The notes beneath the pieces were generated by a model, which made no database searches, was not told the DNA's origin, and saw only the letters and a list, made by a program, of their open reading frames with translations. A program made the translations under genes and the position numbers. Shown here piece after piece: positions 17,481 through 25,587 of a stretch of 39,773 nucleotides of DNA (position 1 is its first letter; each line of letters opens with the position of its first letter). Origin of the DNA: an uncultured Bacilli bacterium (lineage in GTDB: Bacteria; Bacillota_I; Bacilli_A; RF39; UBA660); assembly GCA_947631105.1 (NCBI GenBank), contig CANRKD010000006.1:1-39773 (forward strand), written 5' to 3'.

Positions 17481-18295
17481 TTATTTAATCCTTGATTATA
17501 TTTTTTATTAAATTTTTCAATTTGATTCATTCGTTTTAGTTTTGGACCTTCTAATGTATTATTTAAATCTATAAAATCTAATCTTTCTCTATTACTATAG
17601 GGAAACATTGTGATAATTTCATCTGAATTACTAAAAGTGACAACTTTTAAAAAATCCACTAATCTTCCTTTATCATATCCACAAGCTAAACTTTTAAAGA
17701 TATAACAATCTGCTAAAAATCCCGATCTAATTTTTAATTCATTAGGTAAGCTTTTTTTTAATTCGTAATATATTGCTTCTAATGAAAATGAATCCGCAAA
17801 CTCTTGCAAATGCTGTTTTTTTATGTGAGATAAAGTTGTTTCATCCTGATATAAAAGAATTTGTTTTTTTAGATACGTTGTATCTGAAACATCTGTTATT
17901 AGCTTCCCCATTTTTTTTTCTAAAAATGATTTGTACATCGATATACTTTTAATATCATAAAAATCTTTTTCATTTTCCATAAAATAATTATAAGCTTCTT
18001 GGTATTTGTTTAAGGCTACTAATAATTTTAATCTAATTGCTTGGATAAATAATACATCTTTATAATTTACTTTTTTACTTACTAATTTTTCTGCTTTTTG
18101 TAAAATAGGTTCTATTTCGTCTAAATTATTATTTTTAAATAAAGCATCAGCATAATATATATATCCTAAAACATCTCGAGGATAGGTCTGTATGTATTTT
18201 TGATATTCACGAATAGCTTCAGGTAATCGAAATTCAGCCGCTAATGTATTTATTTTATTAAGATAGGTATCATGAAAGCTTCTTTGGTTTGGCAT
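17477..18295 (-). CDS. TPR-like protein of unknown function
   Basis: 272 residues, all-helical. Residues about 10-130 look like tetratricopeptide repeats (AAEFRLPEAIREYQKYIQTYPRD, then LGYIYYADALFKNNNLDEIEPIL, then a third weaker repeat with LVALNKYQEAYNYF). The second half, from about 140, has no recognisable fold and contains DCYIFKSLACGYDKGRL. No TM or signal peptide. It overlaps the deoxyinosine glycosylase gene by four bases and so is co-expressed with a DNA repair enzyme, but no functional link is evident. Ribosome binding site AAAGGAG at good spacing. Confidence 0.75.
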   Translation of the reverse strand: MPNQRSFHDTYLNKINTLAAEFRLPEAIREYQKYIQTYPRDVLGYIYYADALFKNNNLDEIEPILQKAEKLVSKKVNYKDVLFIQAIRLKLLVALNKYQEAYNYFMENEKDFYDIKSISMYKSFLEKKMGKLITDVSDTTYLKKQILLYQDETTLSHIKKQHLQEFADSFSLEAIYYELKKSLPNELKIRSGFLADCYIFKSLACGYDKGRLVDFLKVVTFSNSDEIITMFPYSNRERLDFIDLNNTLEGPKLKRMNQIEKFNKKYNQGLNK

Positions 18296-18322
18296 ACAAT
18301 TCTCCTTTCTACAATAGATTTT

Positions 18323-18351
18323 ATTTTATAATAGCTATATCAAAAATTCAA
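18323..18351 (-). promoter_or_regulatory. Promoter of the TPR-glycosylase unit
   Basis: TTGAAT (18346-18351), 17 bp, TAAAAT (18323-18328) on the minus strand, about 27 bp before the start codon. Confidence 0.5.
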
Positions 18352-18352
18352 T

Positions 18353-18383
18353 AAAAAAAACAAAAGTTTATTTTGTCTTTTTT
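18353..18383 (-). terminator. Terminator after the ileS-nfeD-SPFH operon
   Basis: AT-rich hairpin (ACAAAA/TTTTGT core with flanking A and T runs) overlapping the SPFH stop codon and followed by eight T on the minus strand. The low GC content makes it weaker than the other terminators. Confidence 0.5.
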
Positions 18384-19261
18384 TCAGAAATCATTTCCTT
18401 TATTGTTGTACCAATGGTTGCAATAGATTGAAGTTCACTTGGAACAATGATTTTAGTTGATTGTCCATCCGCCATTTTTGCAAGAGTTTCATAACTTTTT
18501 AAGGTTAATACTGATGAATCTGCTTTAGCATCTTTTAATAATTTAATCCCTTCAGCTTCAGCTTTTTTTATTTTTATTAAAGCTTCTGCTTCTCCTTGGG
18601 CTCTTTTGATCTTACTTTGCATTTCTGCTTCTGCTCTTAAAATAGCACTTTCTTTTTCGCCTTCAGCAATTAAAATATTTGATTTTTTTTCACCTTCAGC
18701 TTGAAGAATTTTTTCTCTTCTTTCCCGTTCAGCACGCATTTGTTTTTCCATAGCTTCTTGGATATCTTTTGGGGGTAAAATATTTTTTACCTCTACTCGA
18801 TTTACTTTAATTCCCCAAGGATCTGTTGCTTCATCTAAAATTGAACGCATTTTAGAATTGATAATATCACGAGATGTCAATGTTTGATCAAGTTCTAATT
18901 CTCCAATAATATTACGCAAAGTAGTGGCAGTTAAATTTTCAATAGCACTGATTGGATATTCTACACCATATGTATAAAGTTTTGGATCAGTAATTTGAAA
19001 ATAAACTACTGTATCTATTTGCATCGTAACATTATCTTTAGTAATTACGGGTTGAGGTGCGAAATCTTTTACAATTTCTTTTAAACTTACCACATTTGCA
19101 ACACGATCAATGAACGGGATTTTAATATGTAAACCATTTTTCCATGTTTCATAATAAGATCCTAATCTTTCTATTACATAACTTTTTGCTTGAGGAACTA
19201 TTTTAATATTTGGTAAAACAATAATAACAATAATAATTAAAATTACTAATAAAATATTCAT
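18368..19261 (-). CDS. SPFH/stomatin-family membrane protein (QmcA-like)
   Basis: 297 residues: an N-terminal TM helix (1-18), then the SPFH/band 7 domain beginning IVPQAKSYVIERLG and containing PFIDRV, then a long Ala/Glu-rich coiled coil (about 175-245, with repeated EGE/AEAE blocks), and a C-terminal 'KIIVPSELQS' motif typical of the stomatin/QmcA group. Such proteins oligomerise into membrane-domain scaffolds and often influence proteases or lipid organisation. The start overlaps the nfeD stop (ATGA). The NfeD-SPFH pairing is a classic conserved gene pair. Confidence 0.92.
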   Translation of the reverse strand: MNILLVILIIIVIIVLPNIKIVPQAKSYVIERLGSYYETWKNGLHIKIPFIDRVANVVSLKEIVKDFAPQPVITKDNVTMQIDTVVYFQITDPKLYTYGVEYPISAIENLTATTLRNIIGELELDQTLTSRDIINSKMRSILDEATDPWGIKVNRVEVKNILPPKDIQEAMEKQMRAERERREKILQAEGEKKSNILIAEGEKESAILRAEAEMQSKIKRAQGEAEALIKIKKAEAEGIKLLKDAKADSSVLTLKSYETLAKMADGQSTKIIVPSELQSIATIGTTIKEMISEKKTK

Positions 19262-19689
19262 TCTTTATCTACCTTCTTTCTTACTTTTAATTTTACGCCA
19301 TCAATTTGGTCAATAATTACTTCTTCACCAATCTGGATTTTATCATTTGAAATAGCACTCCAACGCTTACCATCCACTTTTACTTCTCCTAATTCGTATT
19401 TATTTATTTGTTCTGTTACTATTCCACTCATTCCCACTACTCTATCTAAATTTGTTTTTTCACTGCGTGGTTTCAACCATTTTTTGATAATTTTTCGTGT
19501 TGTCAATAATAAGAAGGCACCAAGTAGTACAAATACAGCAAATTGAATAAGAAAACTGTCTATAAATAAAGAAACTATTAAAGCTACCAGTCCACTTGCT
19601 ATAAACCAAATGGATACTAAATTCAAAGTACAAGCTTCAGCTATTATCAATATTAAAATTACAATTACCCAAAAAAACCAGTTTATCAT
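19258..19689 (-). CDS. NfeD-family membrane protein (short NfeD1b type)
   Basis: 143 residues. Two to three TM helices (about 3-22, 27-45 and 50-65) precede a basic connector and a C-terminal OB-fold domain (GMSGIVTEQ, GEVKVDGKRWSAIS, GEEVII) diagnostic of NfeD. It has no ClpP-like protease domain. It partners an SPFH protein in membrane microdomains. Its start lies 11 bases after the ileS stop behind GAGG, so it appears to be co-transcribed with ileS under T-box control; I see no promoter or terminator between them. Confidence 0.9.
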   Translation of the reverse strand: MINWFFWVIVILILIIAEACTLNLVSIWFIASGLVALIVSLFIDSFLIQFAVFVLLGAFLLLTTRKIIKKWLKPRSEKTNLDRVVGMSGIVTEQINKYELGEVKVDGKRWSAISNDKIQIGEEVIIDQIDGVKLKVRKKVDKE

Positions 19690-19700
19690 TTTTTTCCTCT

Positions 19701-22700
19701 TTATTTTTCAATTTGAATTTTTACCATATGACCATTTAAATCATATACTTCTGTTAACGTTTCTTTTCTAGTGATTTCTATAGCTAAAGTTTCTTTTTTT
19801 ATGTATTCTTCAAACATTTCTAATGATTTAGTAAACATTTCATCTCCCTCGACAAAGATATGAATGCGATCTGTAACCTCCAAATTTATATTTTTACGAA
19901 TATTTTGTACTTTAGAAACAAATTCACGAGCAATCCCTTCTAAAATTAATGATTCGGTTAATTCTGTATTTAGAATAACAAAACGATTATTTTGCATTCC
20001 GACATTGAAACCTTCTTTAGAAAGAATTCGAATATCTACCATTTCTTTATTGACTTCAATTTCTTCATTATCAATATTTATTTTTATAGTCTCTTCATTA
20101 TTTAATTTTGTAATCTTTTCTTCTGTTAAATTTTCTAAAGCTTCTTGAAATAATTTTATTTTTGATCCAAAAATTTTACCAACAACTTTAAAATTTGGTT
20201 TTATAACAAAGTTCATATATTTTGTTAAATCATCAACAAAAATAACATTTTTAACATTTAATTCTTCATTTATTAAAGATACTAAAGGTCCTAAAATCTT
20301 TTCATATTTTCCATCAATTAAACATTCTGATAAAGGTTGACGAACCTTTATTTTCGCCTCTTCACGAACATAACGTCCAGTAGAAATTAAATCTCGAACT
20401 AAATCCATTTTTTCTTCTATTTCTTCTTGAATATATTTATCATTAGAGATTGGAAAATCACTTAAATGAACGGATTCTTCTCCAGTTAAATTTTTATAAA
20501 TTTCTTCTGTAGTAAATGGGATAATTGGAGCACAAATTTGACAAAGACCTACTAATATTTCATAAGTTGTTTTATAAACTGCTTTTTTAGAGTCATTCAG
20601 TTCACTACTCCAAAATCTATTTCTATTTCTTCTAATATACCAATTAGATAAATCATTAGAAACAAAATTCGTAATATTTTTAACCACTTCATTTAAATCA
20701 TAAATATCATAAGCATGGGTACAAACTTTTAATAATTTATTATATTTTGATACTAACCATTTATCTATTTCTTCACGATTTTCTACGGCAATTTCACAAT
20801 CATTGATATCAATTCCATCAGCGTTGGCATACATTTGGAAGAAAGAATACGTATTTTTTAAAGGATTAAAGAATTTGGAATAAACTTCTCTTAGTCCCTC
20901 TTCATCAAATTTTAAAGGTGTCCAAGTTGGAGAGACATAAGCAAAATAGAAACGAATTGTATCTGCGCCATATTTTTTCATTAAAGTAAATGGTTCAATA
21001 GCATTTCCTTTTGATTTATGCATTTTCTTGCCATATTTATCTAGTAATAATTCATTTACTAAAACATTTTTATAAGGACTTTTACCCGTTACAAATACGC
21101 CAATAAGTAATAAGGCATAAAACCAACCTCTTGTTTGATCAATACCCTCGGCAATAAAATCTGCTGGATATTGACTTTCCCATAATTCTTTATTTTCAAA
21201 AGGATAATGATATTGGCTAAAAGGCATTGATCCTGAATCAAACCAACAATCAATAACTTCTGGAACACGATTCATTGTTTTCTTACATTTTGGGCATTGA
21301 ATATGAATATCATCGACAAAGGGACGATGTAAATCTAACGTTTTAATATCAATTGGTTCTATTGCTTTTTCTTTTAATTCATCTCTTCCACCAATCATTT
21401 CCATATGTCCACAACTGCATCGCCATAACGGAAGTGGTGTTCCCCAGTAACGATTTCTAGAAATTGCCCAATCATTCATATTTTCTAACCAGTTGCCAAA
21501 ACGTTTTTCTCCTACAAAGGCAGGATACCAATTTACTTTTTTATTTTCTTCAATAATTTTATCTTTTAACTTAGTCACTTCTAAATAATAAGAAGGTCTA
21601 GAATAATATACAAGTGGAGAATCACATCGCCAACAATGTGGATAGGTATGTTTCATTTTTTGCTTTTTAAATAGTTTGTCATTTTCTTTTAGCCATTTTA
21701 TCACTTCAAGATCTGCTTCAAAAATATTCATTCCTTTCCATAAACCATCGGTATAACGAGCATCTTCTCCTACAGGATTTAAATAAGGAAGTTTATATTT
21801 TTTTCCTACTTTCGCATCGTCTTCTCCAAAAGCAGGTGCAATATGTACAATACCTGTACCATCACTCATAGTAACGTATTCATCTACAGTGACAAAAAAA
21901 GCTTTTTCATTCACTTTTAAACTAGGAATCAATTGTTCATATTCTACATATTCTAAATCGCTTCCTTTATAAGTTTCAAGAACTTTATAATCACTATCTA
22001 AAACAGTAGAGGCTAAAGCAGAAGCTAAAATAAATTTATAGTTTTGTGATTCAACTAAAACATAATCTTCTTTTGGATTTACACATAAAGCAACATTAGA
22101 AATTAAAGTCCATGGAGTGGTTGTCCATACTAAAAAATAGGCATCCATATCTTTTCTTTTAAAAGGAACAATGACTGTATTAGCATCAATTTCTTTATAT
22201 CCTTGTGCTACTTCATGAGAAGCAAGTCCTGTTCCACAACGAGGACACCAAGGCATAATTTTCACTCCTTCGTAAAACAATCCTTCGTCAAAAAATTTTT
22301 TTAAAATCCACCATTCTGTTTCAATGTAATCATTATCATAGGTAATATAACGATTATCTAAATCAATAAATTGTCCCATTTCATCTGTTAATTTTCGAAA
22401 AGCATTTTCATTATCCCATACTGTTTGACGACATAATTCGTTAAATTCTTTAATGCCATATTTTTCAATATCGCTTTTGCCAGTAAAACCTAATTTTTTC
22501 TCTACATTTACTTCCACTGGTAAACCATGAGTATCCCAACCGATTTTTCTTAAAACACGATGTCCTCTCATTGTTTGATATTTGCAAAATGTATCTTTCA
22601 AAAATTTAGCGACCATGTGATGAAGTCCGGGCATTCCATTTGCTGTTGCTGGGCCATCATAAAAGACCCAATTGGATTTATCTTTGCGATTTTCAATCGT

Positions 22701-22793
22701 TTTATTTAATATATCTTGTTTTTTCCACTCTTTTAAAATAGAAGCTTCGACCTCATTCGATGCTCTTTTATCTAATTCTTTAAAATTTTTCAT
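19701..22793 (-). CDS. ileS: Isoleucyl-tRNA synthetase, eukaryote-like type 2 with altered signature motifs
   Basis: Charges tRNA-Ile. 1030 residues, with a Rossmann core, CP1 editing domain, anticodon-binding domain and a long C-terminal extension (LNNEETIKINIDNEEIEV...) that is usual for IleRS2. The first class I motif, normally HIGH, reads GLHH (56-59, in PATANGMPGLHH); the second, normally KMSKS, reads KMHKS (about 591-596). Zinc-type Cys pairs are present (CPRC, CWRC; CSCG, CPKC). A Gly-x-His-His swap has been described in some IleRS2 enzymes and linked to extreme mupirocin resistance. Regulated by the upstream Ile T-box. Confidence 0.97.
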   Translation of the reverse strand: MKNFKELDKRASNEVEASILKEWKKQDILNKTIENRKDKSNWVFYDGPATANGMPGLHHMVAKFLKDTFCKYQTMRGHRVLRKIGWDTHGLPVEVNVEKKLGFTGKSDIEKYGIKEFNELCRQTVWDNENAFRKLTDEMGQFIDLDNRYITYDNDYIETEWWILKKFFDEGLFYEGVKIMPWCPRCGTGLASHEVAQGYKEIDANTVIVPFKRKDMDAYFLVWTTTPWTLISNVALCVNPKEDYVLVESQNYKFILASALASTVLDSDYKVLETYKGSDLEYVEYEQLIPSLKVNEKAFFVTVDEYVTMSDGTGIVHIAPAFGEDDAKVGKKYKLPYLNPVGEDARYTDGLWKGMNIFEADLEVIKWLKENDKLFKKQKMKHTYPHCWRCDSPLVYYSRPSYYLEVTKLKDKIIEENKKVNWYPAFVGEKRFGNWLENMNDWAISRNRYWGTPLPLWRCSCGHMEMIGGRDELKEKAIEPIDIKTLDLHRPFVDDIHIQCPKCKKTMNRVPEVIDCWFDSGSMPFSQYHYPFENKELWESQYPADFIAEGIDQTRGWFYALLLIGVFVTGKSPYKNVLVNELLLDKYGKKMHKSKGNAIEPFTLMKKYGADTIRFYFAYVSPTWTPLKFDEEGLREVYSKFFNPLKNTYSFFQMYANADGIDINDCEIAVENREEIDKWLVSKYNKLLKVCTHAYDIYDLNEVVKNITNFVSNDLSNWYIRRNRNRFWSSELNDSKKAVYKTTYEILVGLCQICAPIIPFTTEEIYKNLTGEESVHLSDFPISNDKYIQEEIEEKMDLVRDLISTGRYVREEAKIKVRQPLSECLIDGKYEKILGPLVSLINEELNVKNVIFVDDLTKYMNFVIKPNFKVVGKIFGSKIKLFQEALENLTEEKITKLNNEETIKINIDNEEIEVNKEMVDIRILSKEGFNVGMQNNRFVILNTELTESLILEGIAREFVSKVQNIRKNINLEVTDRIHIFVEGDEMFTKSLEMFEEYIKKETLAIEITRKETLTEVYDLNGHMVKIQIEK

Positions 22794-22805
22794 ATTTTCC
22801 TCCTT

Positions 22806-23030
22806 ATAAAATAAAAAAGGTCGTACCCAAAGGACGAGCTAAACCCGTGGTACCACCTTAATTACTTCTCTATATTTTTAACGCAAATTTATTTTGCGGA
22901 ATACTTTACTCTTATTTCAAATATTCAACTCCCAAGTGATCTATAAATAAGCTTCTTTATTTGTTTACACCAACCACAAATTCTCTTTAAAATAAATACT
23001 TACTTATCTGTCTTGTTCTTCGTTTTTTCC
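22806..23030 (-). promoter_or_regulatory. T-box riboswitch (Ile) upstream of ileS
   Basis: The minus-strand leader contains the T-box core AAGGTGGTACCACGGG (22844-22859). Its UGGU would pair with the ACCA end of tRNA-Ile (discriminator A). Downstream is a terminator (TCGTCC...GGTACGA with a bulge) and a run of six T (about 22806-22835). Upstream, the Stem I region includes an ATC triplet at 22938-22940 in a plausible specifier loop, giving Ile. Uncharged tRNA-Ile should stabilise the antiterminator and allow ileS expression. The type of element is certain; the exact specifier position is inferred. Confidence 0.92.
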
Positions 23031-23036
23031 TAATTT

Positions 23037-23065
23037 AGTATACGAATAATTTCTTTTTGTGTCAA
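23037..23065 (-). promoter_or_regulatory. ileS promoter
   Basis: Perfect TTGACA (23060-23065), 17 bp, TATACT (23037-23042). The -35 overlaps the last codons of the upstream gene. Transcription should start near 23030, giving a 5' leader of about 235 bases that carries the T-box. Confidence 0.85.
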
Positions 23066-23298
23066 GCAGAAGCCACAATATCTATATACTTTTTATTGTA
23101 TGCATCAAGTGCTATTTTATATTCTTCTTCATTTTCTAATCCAGCAATAAATTGATCATTATCTATTAGTTTTCGAATACAAAATGATTTTTTTGCCTCA
23201 TCAGTAGCTAACATTAGATATATATATTTGGCTTGATTTATTTTTATGGTATCTAAAACAATATATTCTTTATTATCTTCCAAAGTTACTACTTCCAT
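23062..23298 (-). CDS. Small DUF1292/YrzB-like protein
   Basis: 78 residues, no TM. It opens with a beta-rich pattern (EVVTLEDNKEYIVLDTIKINQAKYIYL) that resembles DUF1292/YrzB proteins, which bind nothing known and commonly sit near housekeeping genes. The C-terminal part (ENEEEYKIALDAYNKKY) is helical. It overlaps the end of the upstream 278-residue gene by 26 bases in another frame, suggesting translational coupling. Its end contains the ileS -35. Family assignment is tentative. Confidence 0.6.
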   Translation of the reverse strand: MEVVTLEDNKEYIVLDTIKINQAKYIYLMLATDEAKKSFCIRKLIDNDQFIAGLENEEEYKIALDAYNKKYIDIVASA

Positions 23299-24109
23299 TT
23301 AATGAAATCTCCTTTTCTTCTTTTAATTTATTTTCTGCATAATTTTCCCATTCTTTTGTACTAGCAAAATGATTACTCACTAAAAAATCATTAAAATCTT
23401 TATATGTCGTTTCATATAAGTTATTAAATTTTTCAATATATAAATCTAAATCATTTGCTCGACACCATTCATCTAAACCATTATAAATTAAATAAAATGC
23501 CACAATTGGATCATTATCTGCTTGCGCAGCACCTTTTATTATTCCATTTGGATCGTGCCAATGAATTTCTTCAATTACCCCTGTTTCATTATTGTGTCTA
23601 ACGGAATAGGTTGTATTCGGTGCAATTACCGTTTTCTTAAAATCTGCTAATTCTTCATTGACAATTTTATTTAACTCAATTCTAGCTCCTACAGTCTTCA
23701 ATATCTTTTCTGCTGTTGGTAACATAATCTTTCCAGCAATTAAAAAGGCACAAACTCCAACAGCAATTGCTTTTTTTGACGGTTTTACTTTTCTTTTTTT
23801 TATAGTAATAATTGTTCCGGGTTTAACACTATTATAATATGTTTCTTTTTCTAAATAAGATAAATCTATTATCTCATCTACGGCGATTTTTTCATTTTCA
23901 AATTTTTGATTGATTTCTTTTCTTAATTTTTCAAATTTTTCATCAATACTATTTTTTTTCCTTGTTTGGGAATCTTCTGTCATAAACTTAAGTGGATCTT
24001 CTGTTTTTAAAGCATCAAATTTTTCATGATATTCTTTTTGTAGAGCTTCAAATCTATTTTGATAGTATTGAGTTAAATTTTCTACTTCACTATTTGTTTT
24101 CTCTAGCAT
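23273..24109 (-). CDS. Unknown protein with one membrane segment
   Basis: 278 residues, unrecognised. Residues 1-85 are charged coiled coil (repeated Q/E/K heptads, e.g. FEALQKEYHEKFDALK). A basic segment IITIKKRKVKPSKK leads into a hydrophobic helix at about 117-137 (AIAVGVCAFLIAGKIML). The remaining roughly 140 residues are soluble, with a Trp/His patch (EEIHWHDPNG) and a helical end. Topology could be a tail outside or a membrane-bound hairpin; I cannot tell. The ribosome binding site is weak (GTGAT). It is transcribed from a TTGACA promoter shared back-to-back with the phosphohexomutase gene. Confidence 0.7.
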   Translation of the reverse strand: MLEKTNSEVENLTQYYQNRFEALQKEYHEKFDALKTEDPLKFMTEDSQTRKKNSIDEKFEKLRKEINQKFENEKIAVDEIIDLSYLEKETYYNSVKPGTIITIKKRKVKPSKKAIAVGVCAFLIAGKIMLPTAEKILKTVGARIELNKIVNEELADFKKTVIAPNTTYSVRHNNETGVIEEIHWHDPNGIIKGAAQADNDPIVAFYLIYNGLDEWCRANDLDLYIEKFNNLYETTYKDFNDFLVSNHFASTKEWENYAENKLKEEKEISLNGSSNFGR

Positions 24110-24133
24110 TATGAATCACAACTTTCTTATTTA

Positions 24134-24163
24134 ATAATACTATTAAAATAATTCTTTTGTCAA
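24134..24163 (-). promoter_or_regulatory. Leftward promoter of the unknown pair
   Basis: Perfect TTGACA (24158-24163, minus strand), 18 bp, TATTAT (24134-24139). The -35 lies on the same bases as the -35 of the rightward phosphohexomutase promoter. Confidence 0.65.
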
Positions 24164-24185
24164 TCTATATAAAAAATGTTATGAT
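24157..24185 (+). promoter_or_regulatory. Phosphohexomutase promoter
   Basis: TTGTCA (24157-24162), 17 bp, TATGAT (24180-24185) with TGT in front. The near-palindromic TTGTCAA serves as -35 in both directions, so the two promoters should compete for RNA polymerase. Confidence 0.7.
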
Positions 24186-24217
24186 GAATATAATTAAAGT
24201 ATAGAAAGAGGTTTATT

Positions 24218-25579
24218 ATGCATTTAGATACAACTATTTTCAAAGAATATGATATACGAGGAACCTATCCTAAAAATGTCAATGAAAAAGTTGCTTACCA
24301 AATTGGAAAAGGATATGGTAGTTATATTCAAGAAATGTTTGGACAAAAAAGTTGTGTGGTAGGAAGAGATAATCGTTTATCTAGTCTTTCACTTGCCAAT
24401 CAACTTATTTTAGGAATTACGGATAGTGGTTGTGATGTTATCAATTATGGATTGATTACAACTCCTATGCACTATTTAACTCGTCATATTCATAATTTAT
24501 TTGGCATTATGGTGACTGCTAGTCATAATCCTAAAGATGATAATGGATTTAAATTTTCTTTTGATTATTTGGCAAATGCTCGAGGAGATATGATTTATCA
24601 ATTTAGAGATTATGTTATGAAAGGAATATTTTTAAATGGTCAAGGAACCGTTATTCATAAAGATATTAAAGAAGAATATTTAAATTATATGAAAAAAAAT
24701 ATCCATATGGGAAATCGGCATGTAAAAGTTGTCATTGATTTAGGAAATGGTGCAACAACTTGTATTGCTAAAGAAATACACAATTTATTTCCAAATATTG
24801 AACCAATTTATATTTGTGACAAATCTGATGGTACATTCCCTAATCATCATCCAGATCCTGCTGTAGAAGAAAATATGCAAATGTTAAAAGATAAAGTAAA
24901 AGAAGTGAAAGCTGATTTAGGAATTGCGTATGATGGTGATGGCGACCGAGTTGGTATTGTTTTAGAAAATGGTCAATATATATCCGCAGATCAATATATG
25001 ATTTTAATTATTAAACACTTATTGCCAACTTGTTCCAACAAAAAGGTTTTATATGATGTTAAATGTTCTAAAGCTTTAGAAGATGAAATCGTTAAATTGG
25101 GCGGGACGCCATATGTTTATCGAACAGGAACCAGTTATACCGAAGCTCGTACAAAAGAATTGAATTTACCTTTTAGTGGGGAGTTTTCAGGACATATTTT
25201 CTTTAATGATCGCGACTTTGCTTTAGGCAGTGGCATCTATGCTGGTTTAAGATTAATAGAAATTTTATCTCATACAGAAGATCATTTAAGTGAAATGTTA
25301 AAAGATGTCCCTCATTATTACTCTACTCCTGAAATAAAAATTTCTACAACCAATGAACATAAATTTGAAGTTGTAAAAAAAGTAGCAGATTATGTTCATG
25401 AAAAAGGTTATGAAGCAAATGAAATTGATGGTGTACGTGTCAATTTTGAAAATGGTTGGGGTCTTATTCGTGCTAGTAACACTGGACCTAATTTAACTCT
25501 TCGTTTTGAGGCAAAAACAGAAGAATTTTTACAAGAATTAAAAAAAGAATTTACAGATGTTGTTGAAAAGTATCTGTAA
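24218..25579 (+). CDS. Phosphomannomutase/phosphoglucomutase
   Basis: Alpha-D-phosphohexomutase, 453 residues, interconverting hexose 1- and 6-phosphates for cell-envelope sugar synthesis. Active-site Ser loop TASHNP (100-105), metal loop DGDGDR (about 239-244), sugar loop GEFSGH (about 320) and C-terminal phosphate loop RASNTGP (about 417) are all intact. The start FKEYDIRG is typical of the PMM/PGM subgroup rather than of GlmM. Monocistronic: own promoter and a strong bidirectional terminator covering its last codons. Whether mannose or glucose phosphate is preferred cannot be read from the sequence. Confidence 0.93.
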   Translation: MHLDTTIFKEYDIRGTYPKNVNEKVAYQIGKGYGSYIQEMFGQKSCVVGRDNRLSSLSLANQLILGITDSGCDVINYGLITTPMHYLTRHIHNLFGIMVTASHNPKDDNGFKFSFDYLANARGDMIYQFRDYVMKGIFLNGQGTVIHKDIKEEYLNYMKKNIHMGNRHVKVVIDLGNGATTCIAKEIHNLFPNIEPIYICDKSDGTFPNHHPDPAVEENMQMLKDKVKEVKADLGIAYDGDGDRVGIVLENGQYISADQYMILIIKHLLPTCSNKKVLYDVKCSKALEDEIVKLGGTPYVYRTGTSYTEARTKELNLPFSGEFSGHIFFNDRDFALGSGIYAGLRLIEILSHTEDHLSEMLKDVPHYYSTPEIKISTTNEHKFEVVKKVADYVHEKGYEANEIDGVRVNFENGWGLIRASNTGPNLTLRFEAKTEEFLQELKKEFTDVVEKYL

Positions 25580-25587
25580 ATTCTTTT
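25541..25587. terminator. Bidirectional terminator inside the ends of the mutase and deoD genes
   Basis: A perfect 17-bp stem (25541-25557 with 25571-25587) and a 13-base loop, flanked by A and T runs. The left arm encodes the last residues of the mutase, the right arm holds its stop codon and reaches the deoD stop. Confidence 0.88.

Noticed and set aside
24156-24166. Spo0A box at the phosphohexomutase promoter (TTTGTCAA)
   Set aside because: It matches only the first eight bases and is explained by the overlapping TTGTCA and TTGACA -35 elements.
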